Positions 55,471-63,978 of a DNA stretch of 64,000 bases are shown in pieces. The notes beneath the pieces are model-generated. The model was not told the DNA's origin and ran no database searches. It saw only the letters and a list, made by a program, of their open reading frames with translations. Position 1 is the first letter of the stretch. Every line of letters starts with the position of its first letter. This DNA is from Symbiodinium natans (Eukaryota; Sar; Dinophyceae; Suessiales; Symbiodiniaceae). The stretch spans positions 525,262-589,261 of the forward strand of contig CAJNDS010000902.1 of assembly GCA_905221605.1 (NCBI GenBank), written 5' to 3'. The position numbers and the translations under genes are program-made.

Positions 55471-55910
55471 GTTCTTGTTTATTATTCTTTGCTCTTATTA
55501 TAATTATATTTATCTTTACAGGATTTCATATTTATTGTTGGACTGGAATTCACTTCTCATAGAATTATTTTCTTCTATTTTATCATCTTTTATTGGGATT
55601 AATTTATAGTTTTCATATTTGGTCTAGAGATTTCTTAAGAGAATTCACTAAAAATATGAAGTCTCACTAACAATATATTTTCTTCTTTTTGGGGGTTTTC
55701 TAGTTTCTGAAGCTCTATTATTTGTATCCTTCTTTTGGACATCTTTTCATTTATTATCTTGTCCAACTTTAGGGATGTGGCCTGGAGAAGCTTTCTATCT
55801 TCCAGATCCTTGTGAATTAACGTTTGCTAATACACTTCTTTTATCTAGTGCTGCTATATCTTTAGGAAATGCTTTTATTAGTTTAGAAATTTCATCACAA
55901 TTGAGAACGC
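55471..55910 (+). pseudogene. cox3: Nuclear copy of mitochondrial cox3 (NUMT), disrupted
   Basis: AT-rich block. The segment from about 55540 to 55667 ends with IYSFHIWSRDFLREFTKN; it holds an in-frame TAG and ends in TAA. After a frame change, 55676-55890 reads WGFLVSEALLFVSFFWTSFH, LLSCPTLGMWPGEAFYLPDP and CELTFANTLLLSSAAISLGN. WSRDF.REF and LVSE.LLFVSFFW.SFH are cytochrome oxidase subunit III hallmarks; the following WPGEAFYLPDP is divergent from plant or animal cox3. Dinoflagellate mitochondria retain only cob, cox1 and cox3 and are full of gene fragments, so such a copy fits that group. The right end runs into a C10 run. Confidence 0.85.
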
Positions 55911-56309
55911 CCTGGGCTTCATATAAGTCCTGTGGTTTAGGCTGGGACCCCCCCCCCCCCGCCTCCCCCCCCGGCAGATAATTGGCCACTTTTTCTTCAC
56001 TAATCCTCAATCAGAAACCCCAAACCCTAAGCCCTAAACTCGGGGTTGCAGGTAGCCAAACTGGGTGTCAGCTGTTGAGCCCTAAGCCCTGAACCCTAAA
56101 TATACGGTTCAGGGTTCCTAAACCCTAAACCCTAAACCCTAAGGGACCAAACAAACCCCTTCATTTTCTGGGCCACTCTGGTGCTGGTGCCCCATGGAGA
56201 TCATGGTGTGCTCGACGGGTTCGGAGGGGTGCATGGGGTGTGGAATCTATACATCCTTGCTTAGGGCTTAGTTGTGAAGCCTCGCTGAGGACGAATTGTT
56301 AGAATAGCC
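55911..56309. other. Spacer with C-runs, no supported gene
   Basis: C-rich homopolymers at 55950-55972, a short CCCTAAA run (56120-56142), unique sequence 56150-56300. Confidence 0.45.
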
Positions 56310-56600
56310 CTCAACCCCACACCCTAAACCCTAAACCCTAAGCCCTACACCCTAACCCTAAACCCTAAACCCTAAACCCTAAACCCTAAACCCTAAACCC
56401 TAAACCCTAAACCCTAAACCCTAAACCCTAAACCCTAAACCCTAAACCCTAAACCCTAAACCCTAAACCCTAAACCCTAAACCCTAAACCCTAACAAACC
56501 CTAAACCCTAAACCCTAAACCCTAAACCCTAAACCCTAAACCCTAAACCCTAAACCCTAAACCCTAAACCCTAAACCCTAAACCCTAAACCCTAAACCCT
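56310..56600 (-). repeat. Long (CCCTAAA)n array
   Basis: About 40 heptamers with rare slips. Confidence 0.97.
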
Positions 56601-56679
56601 CGTCCTTAAAACCTTACGAAACAGCCGAGGATCCTCTTCATCATCCTCGGGGTGCAGCGTGAAAAGCGCTCCGGCACGG

Positions 56680-56681
<2 letters not shown>

Positions 56682-56728
<47 letters not shown>

Positions 56729-56782
56729 AGCGCGCGTGTGTGTGCGCGTGTGCGTGTGCCCTGCGTGTGTGCGTGTGTGTGA
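56682..56782. repeat. GT dinucleotide microsatellite with GCGC interruptions
   Basis: About 20 uninterrupted GT units (56682-56723), then GCGC/GTGTGC mixtures. The ORFs of 62-108 codons here translate the microsatellite. Confidence 0.95.
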
Positions 56783-57419
56783 GGGGTTTAGGGTTTAGGG
56801 TTTGGGGTTTGGGGTTTTTAGGGTTTTTAGGGTTTTTAGGGTTTTGAGGGTTTAGGGTTGGGTTTAGGGGGGGGGGGGGTGGGTTGTTGAAAATTAGGGT
56901 TTTGGGGTTCGGGAACACTAAACTCTAGAACCTAGACCCTAAACCCTAAACTTGCTTGGAGAAAGGGAGTCATTGCATGAAAAAAAACCTAACCCTACCC
57001 CACAGCCCAACCCAAGACCTGAGACCCCTTAAGTGCCCCTGAGGCCCATACAGTTTAGGGTAGGAGTCTTGAATGGTCAGAGTTTAAGGGTTTTAGGGTT
57101 TAGGGTTTAGGGCTAGGGTTCAGGGTACGAAGGTCTAGATTCTACAGAGGCTTGAATTTGGAGAGTTAGTGCATTAGAAGTCTGTCCTTTAGTCGGCTCC
57201 TGACAACCAGTAGCATCAAAACCCCTAAAGCCCATACTTGGAGGATCGGGGGATTTAGCAAGTGGTTAGCGGGATTAGGGTGTTTAGGGCTTAGAGGAGT
57301 AGGGTTACTAAGTAGGATGGGCCCCAATTGGGGTGCAGTGTCGGGTACTTCTAAGTCTACTTGGTACCTAGCTGCTGCCCCCCCCCCCCCCAACCCAAAC
57401 TACCCTGAACCCCAAACCT
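56783..57419. other. Spacer with TTTTTAGGG words and homopolymers
   Basis: TTTTTAGGG nonamers at 56814-56845, a G11 run at 56868, a C12 run at 57369; unique in between. No supported gene. Confidence 0.45.
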
Positions 57420-57492
57420 GAAACCCTAAACCCTAAACCCTAAACCCTAAACCCTAAACCCTAAACCCTAAACCCTAAACCCTAAACCCTAA
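57420..57492 (-). repeat. (CCCTAAA)n array
   Basis: Ten heptamers directly before the exon candidate at 57509. Confidence 0.97.
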
Positions 57493-57508
57493 GCCTTAGA
57501 TCGCCAAG

Positions 57509-57570
57509 GTATCTTGAACAGCTGCCCCTGCAAGAACAGCAGTTCGACTCGATTCTCCACAGCGCCTCGG
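57509..57570 (+). CDS. Probable host exon
   Basis: Acceptor AGATCGCCAAG|G and donor GCCTCGG|GTTAAG. The frame reads YLEQLPLQEQQFDSILHSAS. An overlapping 73-codon reverse ORF lacks any motif. Product unknown. Confidence 0.4.
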
Positions 57571-57624
57571 GTTAAGGGATACCCTCGTTGTTGGGAAGCA
57601 CTTGAGGCTTTGAGAAAAGCTGTA

Positions 57625-57715
57625 TTCATTTTTGGGGGGCTTAGGTTCCCTTGTAAGCTTCTTTCAACCAAATAGGTTGCCCTTTTATTCCCAGGTTGCT
57701 CTTGTGTCAAGCTAT
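57625..57715. repeat. Dispersed TTAGGTTCCCTT repeat, further copy
   Basis: GGCTTAGGTTCCCTTGTAAGC, ACCAAATAGGTTGCCC and TTGCTCTTG repeat the order of words at 15942 and 20428. Confidence 0.45.
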
Positions 57716-58307
57716 TGACAAGGGAACCTTACGCTTTTTTCGAGGGAAGCCCTAAACCTACGGATTGGAGCAAGATTCTTCCCTAAACCCTAAACCCAAA
57801 CCCTGAACCCCAAACCTTACTTGGAGGTTCAGAGGTAGGTTTCGGTCGAGTTGTGAATAGGGTCCTGCAGTCATAGGACCTTGGCTATATCCTTATGTAG
57901 ACGACTCTAAACCCAAACCTGTAGCCCCCAAACCCTCAACCCTACTTGCAACTACCCATCCCCCCTAAACCCTAAACCCTAAACCTTAACCCTAAACCTT
58001 AGACCCTGCTCGAGGCTCTGTCTGGGGTAACCTGGTCCTGGGCATTCCGCGAATGGCCACTTGGCAACCCGTGGGCATAAACCCTAAACCCTGAAACCCC
58101 CCCCCCCCCCCCCGCCCTCCCTAAATTCCTAAACCTAAGCCCCGAAGCCCTAAACCCTGAGACCTCTCATCCCAAAGCCCTAGACCCCAAACGCTATGTA
58201 AAGAGACGGGTTTGCAGCCTTTTGCTCCGAACTCTGAACCCTAAACCTCCAACCCTGAACCCTAAACCCTAACCCCCCCCCCCCTCCCCTCAAAAGCCTC
58301 CTTGCAG
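57716..58307. other. Spacer with ACTTGGAGGTTCA word and C-runs
   Basis: ACTTGGAGGTTCA at 57819, short CCCTAAA runs (57962-58005), a C16 run at about 58097, a C12 run at about 58273. A weak coding-like stretch lies at 58016-58075 (ARGSVWGNLVLGIPRMATWQ) without clear splice sites. Confidence 0.45.
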
Positions 58308-58362
58308 GACGAGCTGTGCTTGATGCATGCCATGTACGCTGTGTCCAGCACTTGGCATCTTG
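58308..58362 (+). CDS. Probable host exon
   Basis: A long C/T tract (58272-58290) and GCCTCCTTGCAG|G form an excellent acceptor. The frame reads DELCLMHAMYAVSSTWHL. The 3' boundary CATCTTG|GCTAAA would be a GC donor, a class frequent in dinoflagellates. Product unknown. Confidence 0.45.
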
Positions 58363-58440
58363 GCTAAACCCTAAACCCTAAACTCAAAACCCTAAACCCT
58401 AAACCCGAATTAAACCTCTCCTAACATATACTTATAAGCC

Positions 58441-58740
58441 TTAGTGGTATTCGTGGCCAAGGCCCAAAAATTCGTGGGCAAGGCCCAAATGCAGATTTTG
58501 GGCCGATGCCCACGAATTTTTGGGCCTTGCCCACGAATTTTTGGCCCGTTTGGTTCGTGGGCAAGGCCCAACTTCGTGGGCAAGACCCAAGAATTCGTGG
58601 GCAAGGCGCAAAAACTCGTGGGCAAGGCTCAAAAACTCGTGGGCAAGGCCCACAAATTCGTGGGCAAGGCCCAAAAGATCGTGGGCAGGGCCCAAAAACT
58701 CGTGGGCAAGGCCCAAGAATTCGTGGGCATAGGCCCGGCG
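58441..58740. repeat. TTCGTGGGCAAGGCCCAAAAA minisatellite with internal inversion
   Basis: About twelve units of 21 bp. Units at about 58500-58545 are inverted relative to the rest (CCCACGAATTTTTGGGCCTT), forming a large palindrome. Five overlapping ORFs on both strands only translate the repeat. Confidence 0.95.
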
Positions 58741-58789
58741 GCGTAGCCCCTAAAACCCTTCCTGGAGACCCCAAACCCTTGCTTGAGAC

Positions 58790-58992
58790 CCTGCCGTGTA
58801 CGGTTTCAGGGCCTCAGCGCCTGGCGTTTAGGGTTTCACAGCTTCAGGGCCTGGCGTTTACAGTTCAGGGCCTGGCGTTTAGGCTTTCAGGGTTTCAGGG
58901 CCTGGTGTTCAGGGTTTCAGAGGGCTTCAGGGCCTGCCGTTCAAGGTCTGGCGTTTAGGGTTTTAGGGCCTCAAGGCCTGACGTTTAGGGTA
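58790..58992. repeat. GGGCCTGGCGTTTAGGGTTTCA minisatellite
   Basis: Seven or eight irregular units built on CAGGGCCTGGCGTTTAGGG, combining a telomere-like half with a unique half. Confidence 0.85.
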
Positions 58993-59202
58993 ACCCTTGA
59001 GACCCTAAACCCTTGCTGCGACCCTAAACCCTCGAGACCCTAAGCCCTTCAGACCCTAAACCCTTGAGAGCCTAGGCCCTTGAGACCCTAAACCCTTGAG
59101 TCCCTAAACCCTTGAGACCCTAAACCCTCGAGACCCTAAGCCCTTGAGACCCTAAACCCTTGAGAGTCTCCCAAACCCTCGAGACCCTAAACCCTTGCGA
59201 AC
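58993..59202. repeat. CCCTTGAGACCCTAAA 16-bp tandem array
   Basis: About twelve units of 16 bp with CTCGAGACC and TAAGCCC variants. Confidence 0.9.
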
Positions 59203-59345
59203 CCTATTAGTTTGGTTGTTGAGCCATCCTAATCATAAGAAGAAATTTTGTACTTCTGAATGTCATAGGAACTTCGGGTGGGTGCGCATTTTTCGATGTT
59301 CTAAACGACGAGCCTAAACGAGAAACTGCGCGACCAGGAGCTCTT
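59203..59345. other. Unique spacer
   Basis: No feature recognised. LNEKLRDQELL at about 59312-59344 is a weak coding-like stretch. Confidence 0.35.
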
Positions 59346-59433
59346 GAACCCTAAACCCTAAGCCCTAAGCCCTAAGCCCTAAGCCCTAAGCCCTAAGCCC
59401 TAAGCCCTAAGCCCTAAGCCCTAAGCCCTAAGC
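59346..59433 (-). repeat. Homogeneous (CCCTAAG)n variant array
   Basis: Twelve CCCTAAG units, the third array of this variant in the window. Confidence 0.95.
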
Positions 59434-59788
59434 CCAAAACCCAACATTGCCGCGCAATCTGGAGTACAAAGTCGATGAGGGCCAACCCCTGGCTGGCCCT
59501 GCTTTGCAGGGGTTTGGGGTTTAGGGTTTCGGGTTTAGGGTTTAGGGTTTAGGGTGTAGGGTTTAGGGTTTGGGGTTTGCAGTTTAGGGTTTCGGGTTTA
59601 CTTGGAGGTTCATTGGTACTTCTACTAGTACTCAGAGTACGCCCTTTTTCCCGTTTTTGTAGGGTTTTGGGGGCTTGTGGGTTTCAGTGCGTGTTCATGA
59701 TCACGATTGACCTTGGAGAGTCGACAAGAAACGTTCAGGGTTCAGGGTTTAGAGTTTTGGGGCTTAAAGGCTTAGGGTTTAGGGTTTA
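59434..59788. other. Spacer with TTTAGGG words and ACTTGGAGGTTCAT
   Basis: Telomeric words at 59516-59590, then ACTTGGAGGTTCATTGGTAC, the arm word of the 4468 element. No supported gene. Confidence 0.5.
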
Positions 59789-59800
59789 AAGGGCAAAACC

Positions 59801-59888
<88 letters not shown>

Positions 59889-60000
59889 ACCCTAAACCCT
59901 AAACCCTAAACCCTAAACCCTAAACCCTAAACCCCAAACCCTAAACCCTAAACCCTAAACCCTAAACCCTAAACCCTAAGCCCTAAGCCCTAAGCCCTTG
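59789..60000 (-). repeat. (CCCTCAA)n then (CCCTAAA)n array
   Basis: Thirteen CCCTCAA units pass into about 15 CCCTAAA units and three CCCTAAG units, i.e. three variants in separate blocks within one array. Confidence 0.97.
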
Positions 60001-60077
60001 ACCCAGAACCTTAAGCAACCCAACCCTAAGCCCGAGACCCGAAGCCTCATGGTCCCTGAATATGTGACCCGGGTTCT

Positions 60078-60360
60078 GGGTAAGGGTTTAGGGTTTAGGG
60101 TTTAGGGTTTAGGGTTCAGGGTTCAGGGTTTAGGGTTTAGGGCTTAGGGTTTAGGGTTTAGGGTTTAGGGTTTAGGGTTTAGGGTTTAGGGTTTAGGGTT
60201 TAGGGTTGGGTGTTCGAGGGTTTGCAAGGGGCATGCAAGGCCGGACAATGAAGCCCTAAACTGCCCGAAGCCCTAGGGTTCAGGGTTTAGGGTTTAGGGT
60301 TTAGGGTTTATTTAGGGTTTAGGGTTTAGGGTTTAGGGCTTAGGGTTTAGGGTTTAGGGT
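60078..60360 (+). repeat. (TTTAGGG)n arrays
   Basis: Arrays at 60078-60205 and 60280-60360 separated by 75 bp of unique sequence. Confidence 0.96.
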
Positions 60361-60418
60361 ACACCCTAAACCCTCAACCCTCAACCCTAAACCCTACCAT
60401 GTATCTGCCCCAAGAAAG

Positions 60419-60497
60419 GTACGAGTTCAAACTGGTGTTGTCCGATATCCGCTCGGCCGCAGAAAATGGCTATAGAATCACCGACGCCTCGCTGCAG
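60419..60497 (+). CDS. Probable host exon
   Basis: Acceptor CTGCCCCAAGAAAG|G and donor GCTGCAG|GTTACG. The frame reads YEFKLVLSDIRSAAENGYRI then TDASLQ, with no stop and an ordered helical look. An ATG-initiated reading from about 60399 (MYLPQER) is also open, so this could be a first exon. Telomeric arrays flank both sides. Product unknown. Confidence 0.5.
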
Positions 60498-62260
60498 GTT
60501 ACGGGATTTAGGGTTCTTGGGGTTAAAGCTTAGGTCAGGGTTTAGGGTTTGGGGTTTAGGGTTTAGGATTTAGGGGTTTAAGGTTTAGGGTTTAGGGTTT
60601 AGGGTTTAGGGTTTAGGGTGTAGGGTGTAGGGTTTGGAGTTTGGGGTTGAGGCGGTCGGAGCTCTATAACCCTAAGCCCTCAGGGTTTGGGGATTTAGGG
60701 TTTAGGGTTTAGGGTTTGGGTTTTAGGGATTTAGGGTTTTAGGCTTTAGGCTTTAGGCTTCAGGGTTTAGGGTTCAGGGTTTAGGGTTCAGGGTTTGGGG
60801 TCTGAGGTTGAGGCGGTCAGAGCTCTATAGCCCTGGGCCCTAAACTTAAACCCTAAACTCCAGAACCAGCCTCTGCCCCAACTCCCCACACTGGTAAAGG
60901 TACCTTGGAAGCCGCAAGAGCAATTTGAAAAGAATAGCCCCATTTCCAAAGCAAAGAACAAACCACGGCAAATCCTGGCAAGGGATCCCCAAAATTCAGA
61001 GCACAAAGCCTATGCAATACCCGAAGCCCTAAACCCTAAAACAAGAAGGCCTAAGCTCGGATGCACGGGGACTTTTGTTTAGGGAGGCAACTTCATGCAG
61101 AGGGCTCGGAGCGAAAGCCTGGTTTGGGAGAGAAAGGATCTATGGCTAAGGCCCTGACCCCTAAACACTAAACCCCGAACTCCTAAACCCTAAACACCCT
61201 CAGCCTTGTGGTTTAGGCTGTTTTCGTTGTAGGGCTCTCATCTGCAGTGCAAGCTTGGAGGCACACAGGGTTTATTTAGGGTTTAGTGTGAACAACCCCC
61301 CTCCATCAAGGGACAAGAGGAGGCACCCTCACAAGGGACCTTCGGGGGTTATTTAGGGGAGTTAATTTAGGGGCTACTTCTTTTACATAGGGGCTATAGA
61401 AGGTATATGTGTATATGTATATATAATACTAGGGGTTACAATAGGGGAATAAGATTCAGGGCCCTCCTTGTACCCCCTAAATTCCAAGAAGGACGAGCTC
61501 GTCACAAGTTTCGCTCAGCGGGGAGTCGCTTTGGTTCGCACCGCCCTGGTGACTGAGTTGCATCGAACAGCTCGGGGGGTTTTGGGGGTTGGGGGTAGTT
61601 CGGCGCTCATGGGCTTCAGGATTTAGGGTTTAGGGTTTAGGGTTTAGGGTTTAGGCTTAGCTGTTAGGTTTCGAGGCTGGGACGTTTAGGGGTCGTATGC
61701 CTAAGGCAAGCTGAGCCCTGAGACCCTGACCCCCTAAACCCTAAGTCCCAAATCAGCCCTCAGTCCGCCCTGAACTTCGGGTTTAGGGTTTAGGGTTTAG
61801 GGTTTAGGGTTTAGGGTTTAGGGTTTAGGGTTTAGGGTTTGGGGTTTAGGGTTTTGGGTTTCGGGTTTAAGGTGGGGAACACGGTTTAGGGTCGTGGGGT
61901 TGTCTTAACGGCCCCTTCCCTCCAGGCTTCCAGGAGCTGAGAAGCCCCGCAAGGCCAACCTCCAACTCTTGGGTTTTGGGTTTTGGGTTTAGGGTTTAGG
62001 GTTTAGGGTTTAGGGTTTAGGGTTCAGGGTTTAGGGTTTAGGGTTTCATGTTGAATGTTTCCGCGTTGAGGGTGTTAAGGGTCTAGGGGGGCATCCGATC
62101 GAAGCACATTGAGATGCGAATTCAGAGCCATGGTTCGTACCCGTTAACCCTCAGCCCCTCAACCCAGCACCCTGCACCCTAAACCCTAAACCCTAAGTCA
62201 AGCCAAGAAAAAGGTGGAGGCGGTGGCCTATCGTCGAACACCGTTCGAACCAACCTCGAT
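60498..62260. other. Spacer with short TTTAGGG arrays, no supported gene
   Basis: Telomeric runs at 60540-60640, 60695-60790, 61620-61652, 61785-61870 and 61975-62045. Unique spacers include 60830-61020, where a 72-codon reverse ORF has no motif, and 61090-61600. Confidence 0.5.
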
Positions 62261-62575
62261 TTTTTTTTTTTTTTTTTTTTTTTTAATGTAAGTGTGTGTG
62301 TATGTATATGTATGTATATATATATATATAGATGTGTGTATGTATGTGTGTGTAAGAAGGTATGTATGTATGTATGTATGTATGTATGTATGTATGTATG
62401 TATGTATGTATGTATGTGTGTGTGTATGTATGTATGTATGTATGTATGTAGGTATGTATGTATGTATGTAGGTATGTTGTATGTATGTATGTATGTGTAT
62501 GTATGTATGCATGTATGTATGTATATGTCTGTACGTATGCATGTGTGTATGTGTGTATGTATGTATGCATGTTAT
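62261..62575. repeat. Poly-T and (ATGT)n microsatellite
   Basis: A T24 run (62261-62284) followed by about 280 bp of TATG tetranucleotide repeat with TGTG and GCATG variants. ORFs of 95-120 codons here (His/Thr/Tyr or Cys/Met/Val repeats) are artefacts. Confidence 0.97.
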
Positions 62576-62721
62576 GTCAGGTCCTCTCATGCCATGTCAT
62601 GAAATGTAATGTAAGATGTAATCAGAATGCAATGTAGGGTGTGTATGTTAGTATATACATATAGATACATATGTATACAGTTTCATATGTAAATAATTTT
62701 GTGTGTATATATACACTCATA

Positions 62722-62860
62722 CAAGTAACCCTAAACCCTAAACCCTAAACCCTAAACCCTAAACCCTAAACCCTAGACCCTAAACCCTAAACCCTAAACC
62801 CTAAACCCTAAACCCTAAACCCTAAACCCTAAACCCTAAACCCTAAACCCTAAACCTTAA
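62722..62860 (-). repeat. (CCCTAAA)n array
   Basis: About 19 heptamers directly before the exon candidate at 62878. Confidence 0.97.
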
Positions 62861-62877
62861 ACTCTACGAGATCCGAG

Positions 62878-62942
62878 GCCAACATGCAGACCTACTTCGA
62901 CGGCGCCCTGGCAACAGCTTTCTTGCCGCCCTCAAAGCAAGG
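62878..62942 (+). CDS. Probable host exon
   Basis: Acceptor TACGAGATCCGAG|G and donor AGCAAGG|GTCC. The frame reads ANMQTYFDGALATAFLPPSK. The acceptor has only the telomeric C-rich array as pyrimidine tract. Product unknown. Confidence 0.4.
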
Positions 62943-62979
62943 GTCCCCAAACACCTACTTGGGGCACCTAGCAAGTAGG

Positions 62980-63100
62980 GTTTAGGGTTTAGAGCTAGGG
63001 TTTAGGGTTAGGGTTTAGGGTTTAGGGTTTGGGGTTTAGGGTTTAGCGTTCAGGGTTTAGGGTGTAGGGTTTAGGGTTTACGGTTTAGGGTTTGGTAGAA
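62980..63100 (+). repeat. Degenerate (TTTAGGG)n array
   Basis: Heptamers with TTTGGGG, TTCAGGG and TGTAGGG variants. Confidence 0.9.
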
Positions 63101-63287
63101 AGTAGAGTCAGAAGCACCTTAAGAGTAGCCCGAATTGTGCTGCTACGTAAGAGCTATTTGCGACGTCCTCCAACCCTTCAAGTGAGAGCTCTTTTGGTGC
63201 CATGCTACAGGGCAGAGAAACGGGAAGTCATCAAACTCAAACGCCGGCCGTGATTTTACAGATGGTGCTTGCTATTACTGTCTGCAG

Positions 63288-63349
63288 CTGTGCAAGCTCG
63301 GGGTGGCCAATGTTCCGCCCAAAGGGTGGGTCGAGGATCACCATGGAGC
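63288..63349 (+). CDS. Probable host exon
   Basis: Acceptor GCTATTACTGTCTGCAG|. The frame reads LCKLGVANVPPKGWVEDHHG. A GT donor at 63326 (CAAAGG|GTGGGT) would shorten it. Product unknown. Confidence 0.42.
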
Positions 63350-63361
63350 TTTAAACAACAT

Positions 63362-63475
63362 TGTACACCTAGTAATGGAGTAGGTAACCTTTAACCTTTC
63401 GGGGGTAGTATACTCCCCCTTTTAATCCCAAAGGTTAGCCTTGAATTCCCCCAGGTTACTGGACAACTAGGTACA
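63362..63475. mobile_element. Imperfect long hairpin (MITE-like)
   Basis: Nested complementary words in order: TGTACACCTAGT / ACTAGGTACA, GGTAACCT / AGGTTACT, AACCTTT / AAAGGTT and GGGGGTAGTA / TACTCCCCC, centred at about 63411. Non-coding; a structure typical of small inverted-repeat elements. Confidence 0.55.
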
Positions 63476-63715
63476 TCTGAAGCCCCCGGTTTTTGTTTTG
63501 CACTCTTTCAGAGTTGGTTCAGGGTTTGAGGTTTCGGGGGCTGGCACTTAGGTTAGAACCCTACTTGACACGGCCTTCTATTGGCCACCTTAATGACAAC
63601 CAGTTGTGCGTCCTTGTGAGCCTTCAAGTGAAAACTGATACCCTACACCCTGAAGGTACGTTGCCGATCGTATCTTACATCTTCCCAGCAACATCTCAGC
63701 AAAAGCATTGTAACC

Positions 63716-63880
63716 CTAAACCCTTAAAACCCTTAAAACCCTTAAAACCCTTAAAACCCTTAAAACCCTTAAAACCCTTAAAACCCTTAAACCCTAAAAT
63801 CCTAAACCCTAAACCCTAAACCCTAAACCCTAAACCCTAAACCCTAAACCCTAAACCCTAAACCCTAAACCCTAAGCCCA
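63716..63880 (-). repeat. (CCCTTAAAA)n 9-mer array then (CCCTAAA)n
   Basis: Eight 9-bp CCCTTAAAA units pass into about 11 heptamers. The + ORF reading LKPLKPLKP is its translation. Confidence 0.96.
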
Positions 63881-63908
63881 GTTTTGGGTTCTTATGGTAT
63901 TGCGCAAG

Positions 63909-63978
63909 GATACGGGGCCGCGTGCGACATTCCAGCATCGATGTCCGACGCTGCGTGGGAGCGGCTTCCTCGCACTGC
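63909..63978 (+). CDS. Possible host exon near window end
   Basis: Acceptor GGTATTGCGCAAG|G. The frame (starting earlier, about 63888) reads GSYGIAQGYGAACDIPASMS then DAAWERLPRTA. The 3' boundary is not defined before the window ends. Product unknown. Confidence 0.38.

Noticed and set aside
62228-62602. His/Thr/Tyr-rich and Cys/Met/Val-rich ORFs of 95-120 codons
   Set aside because: They translate the ATGT microsatellite and show no independent coding signal.
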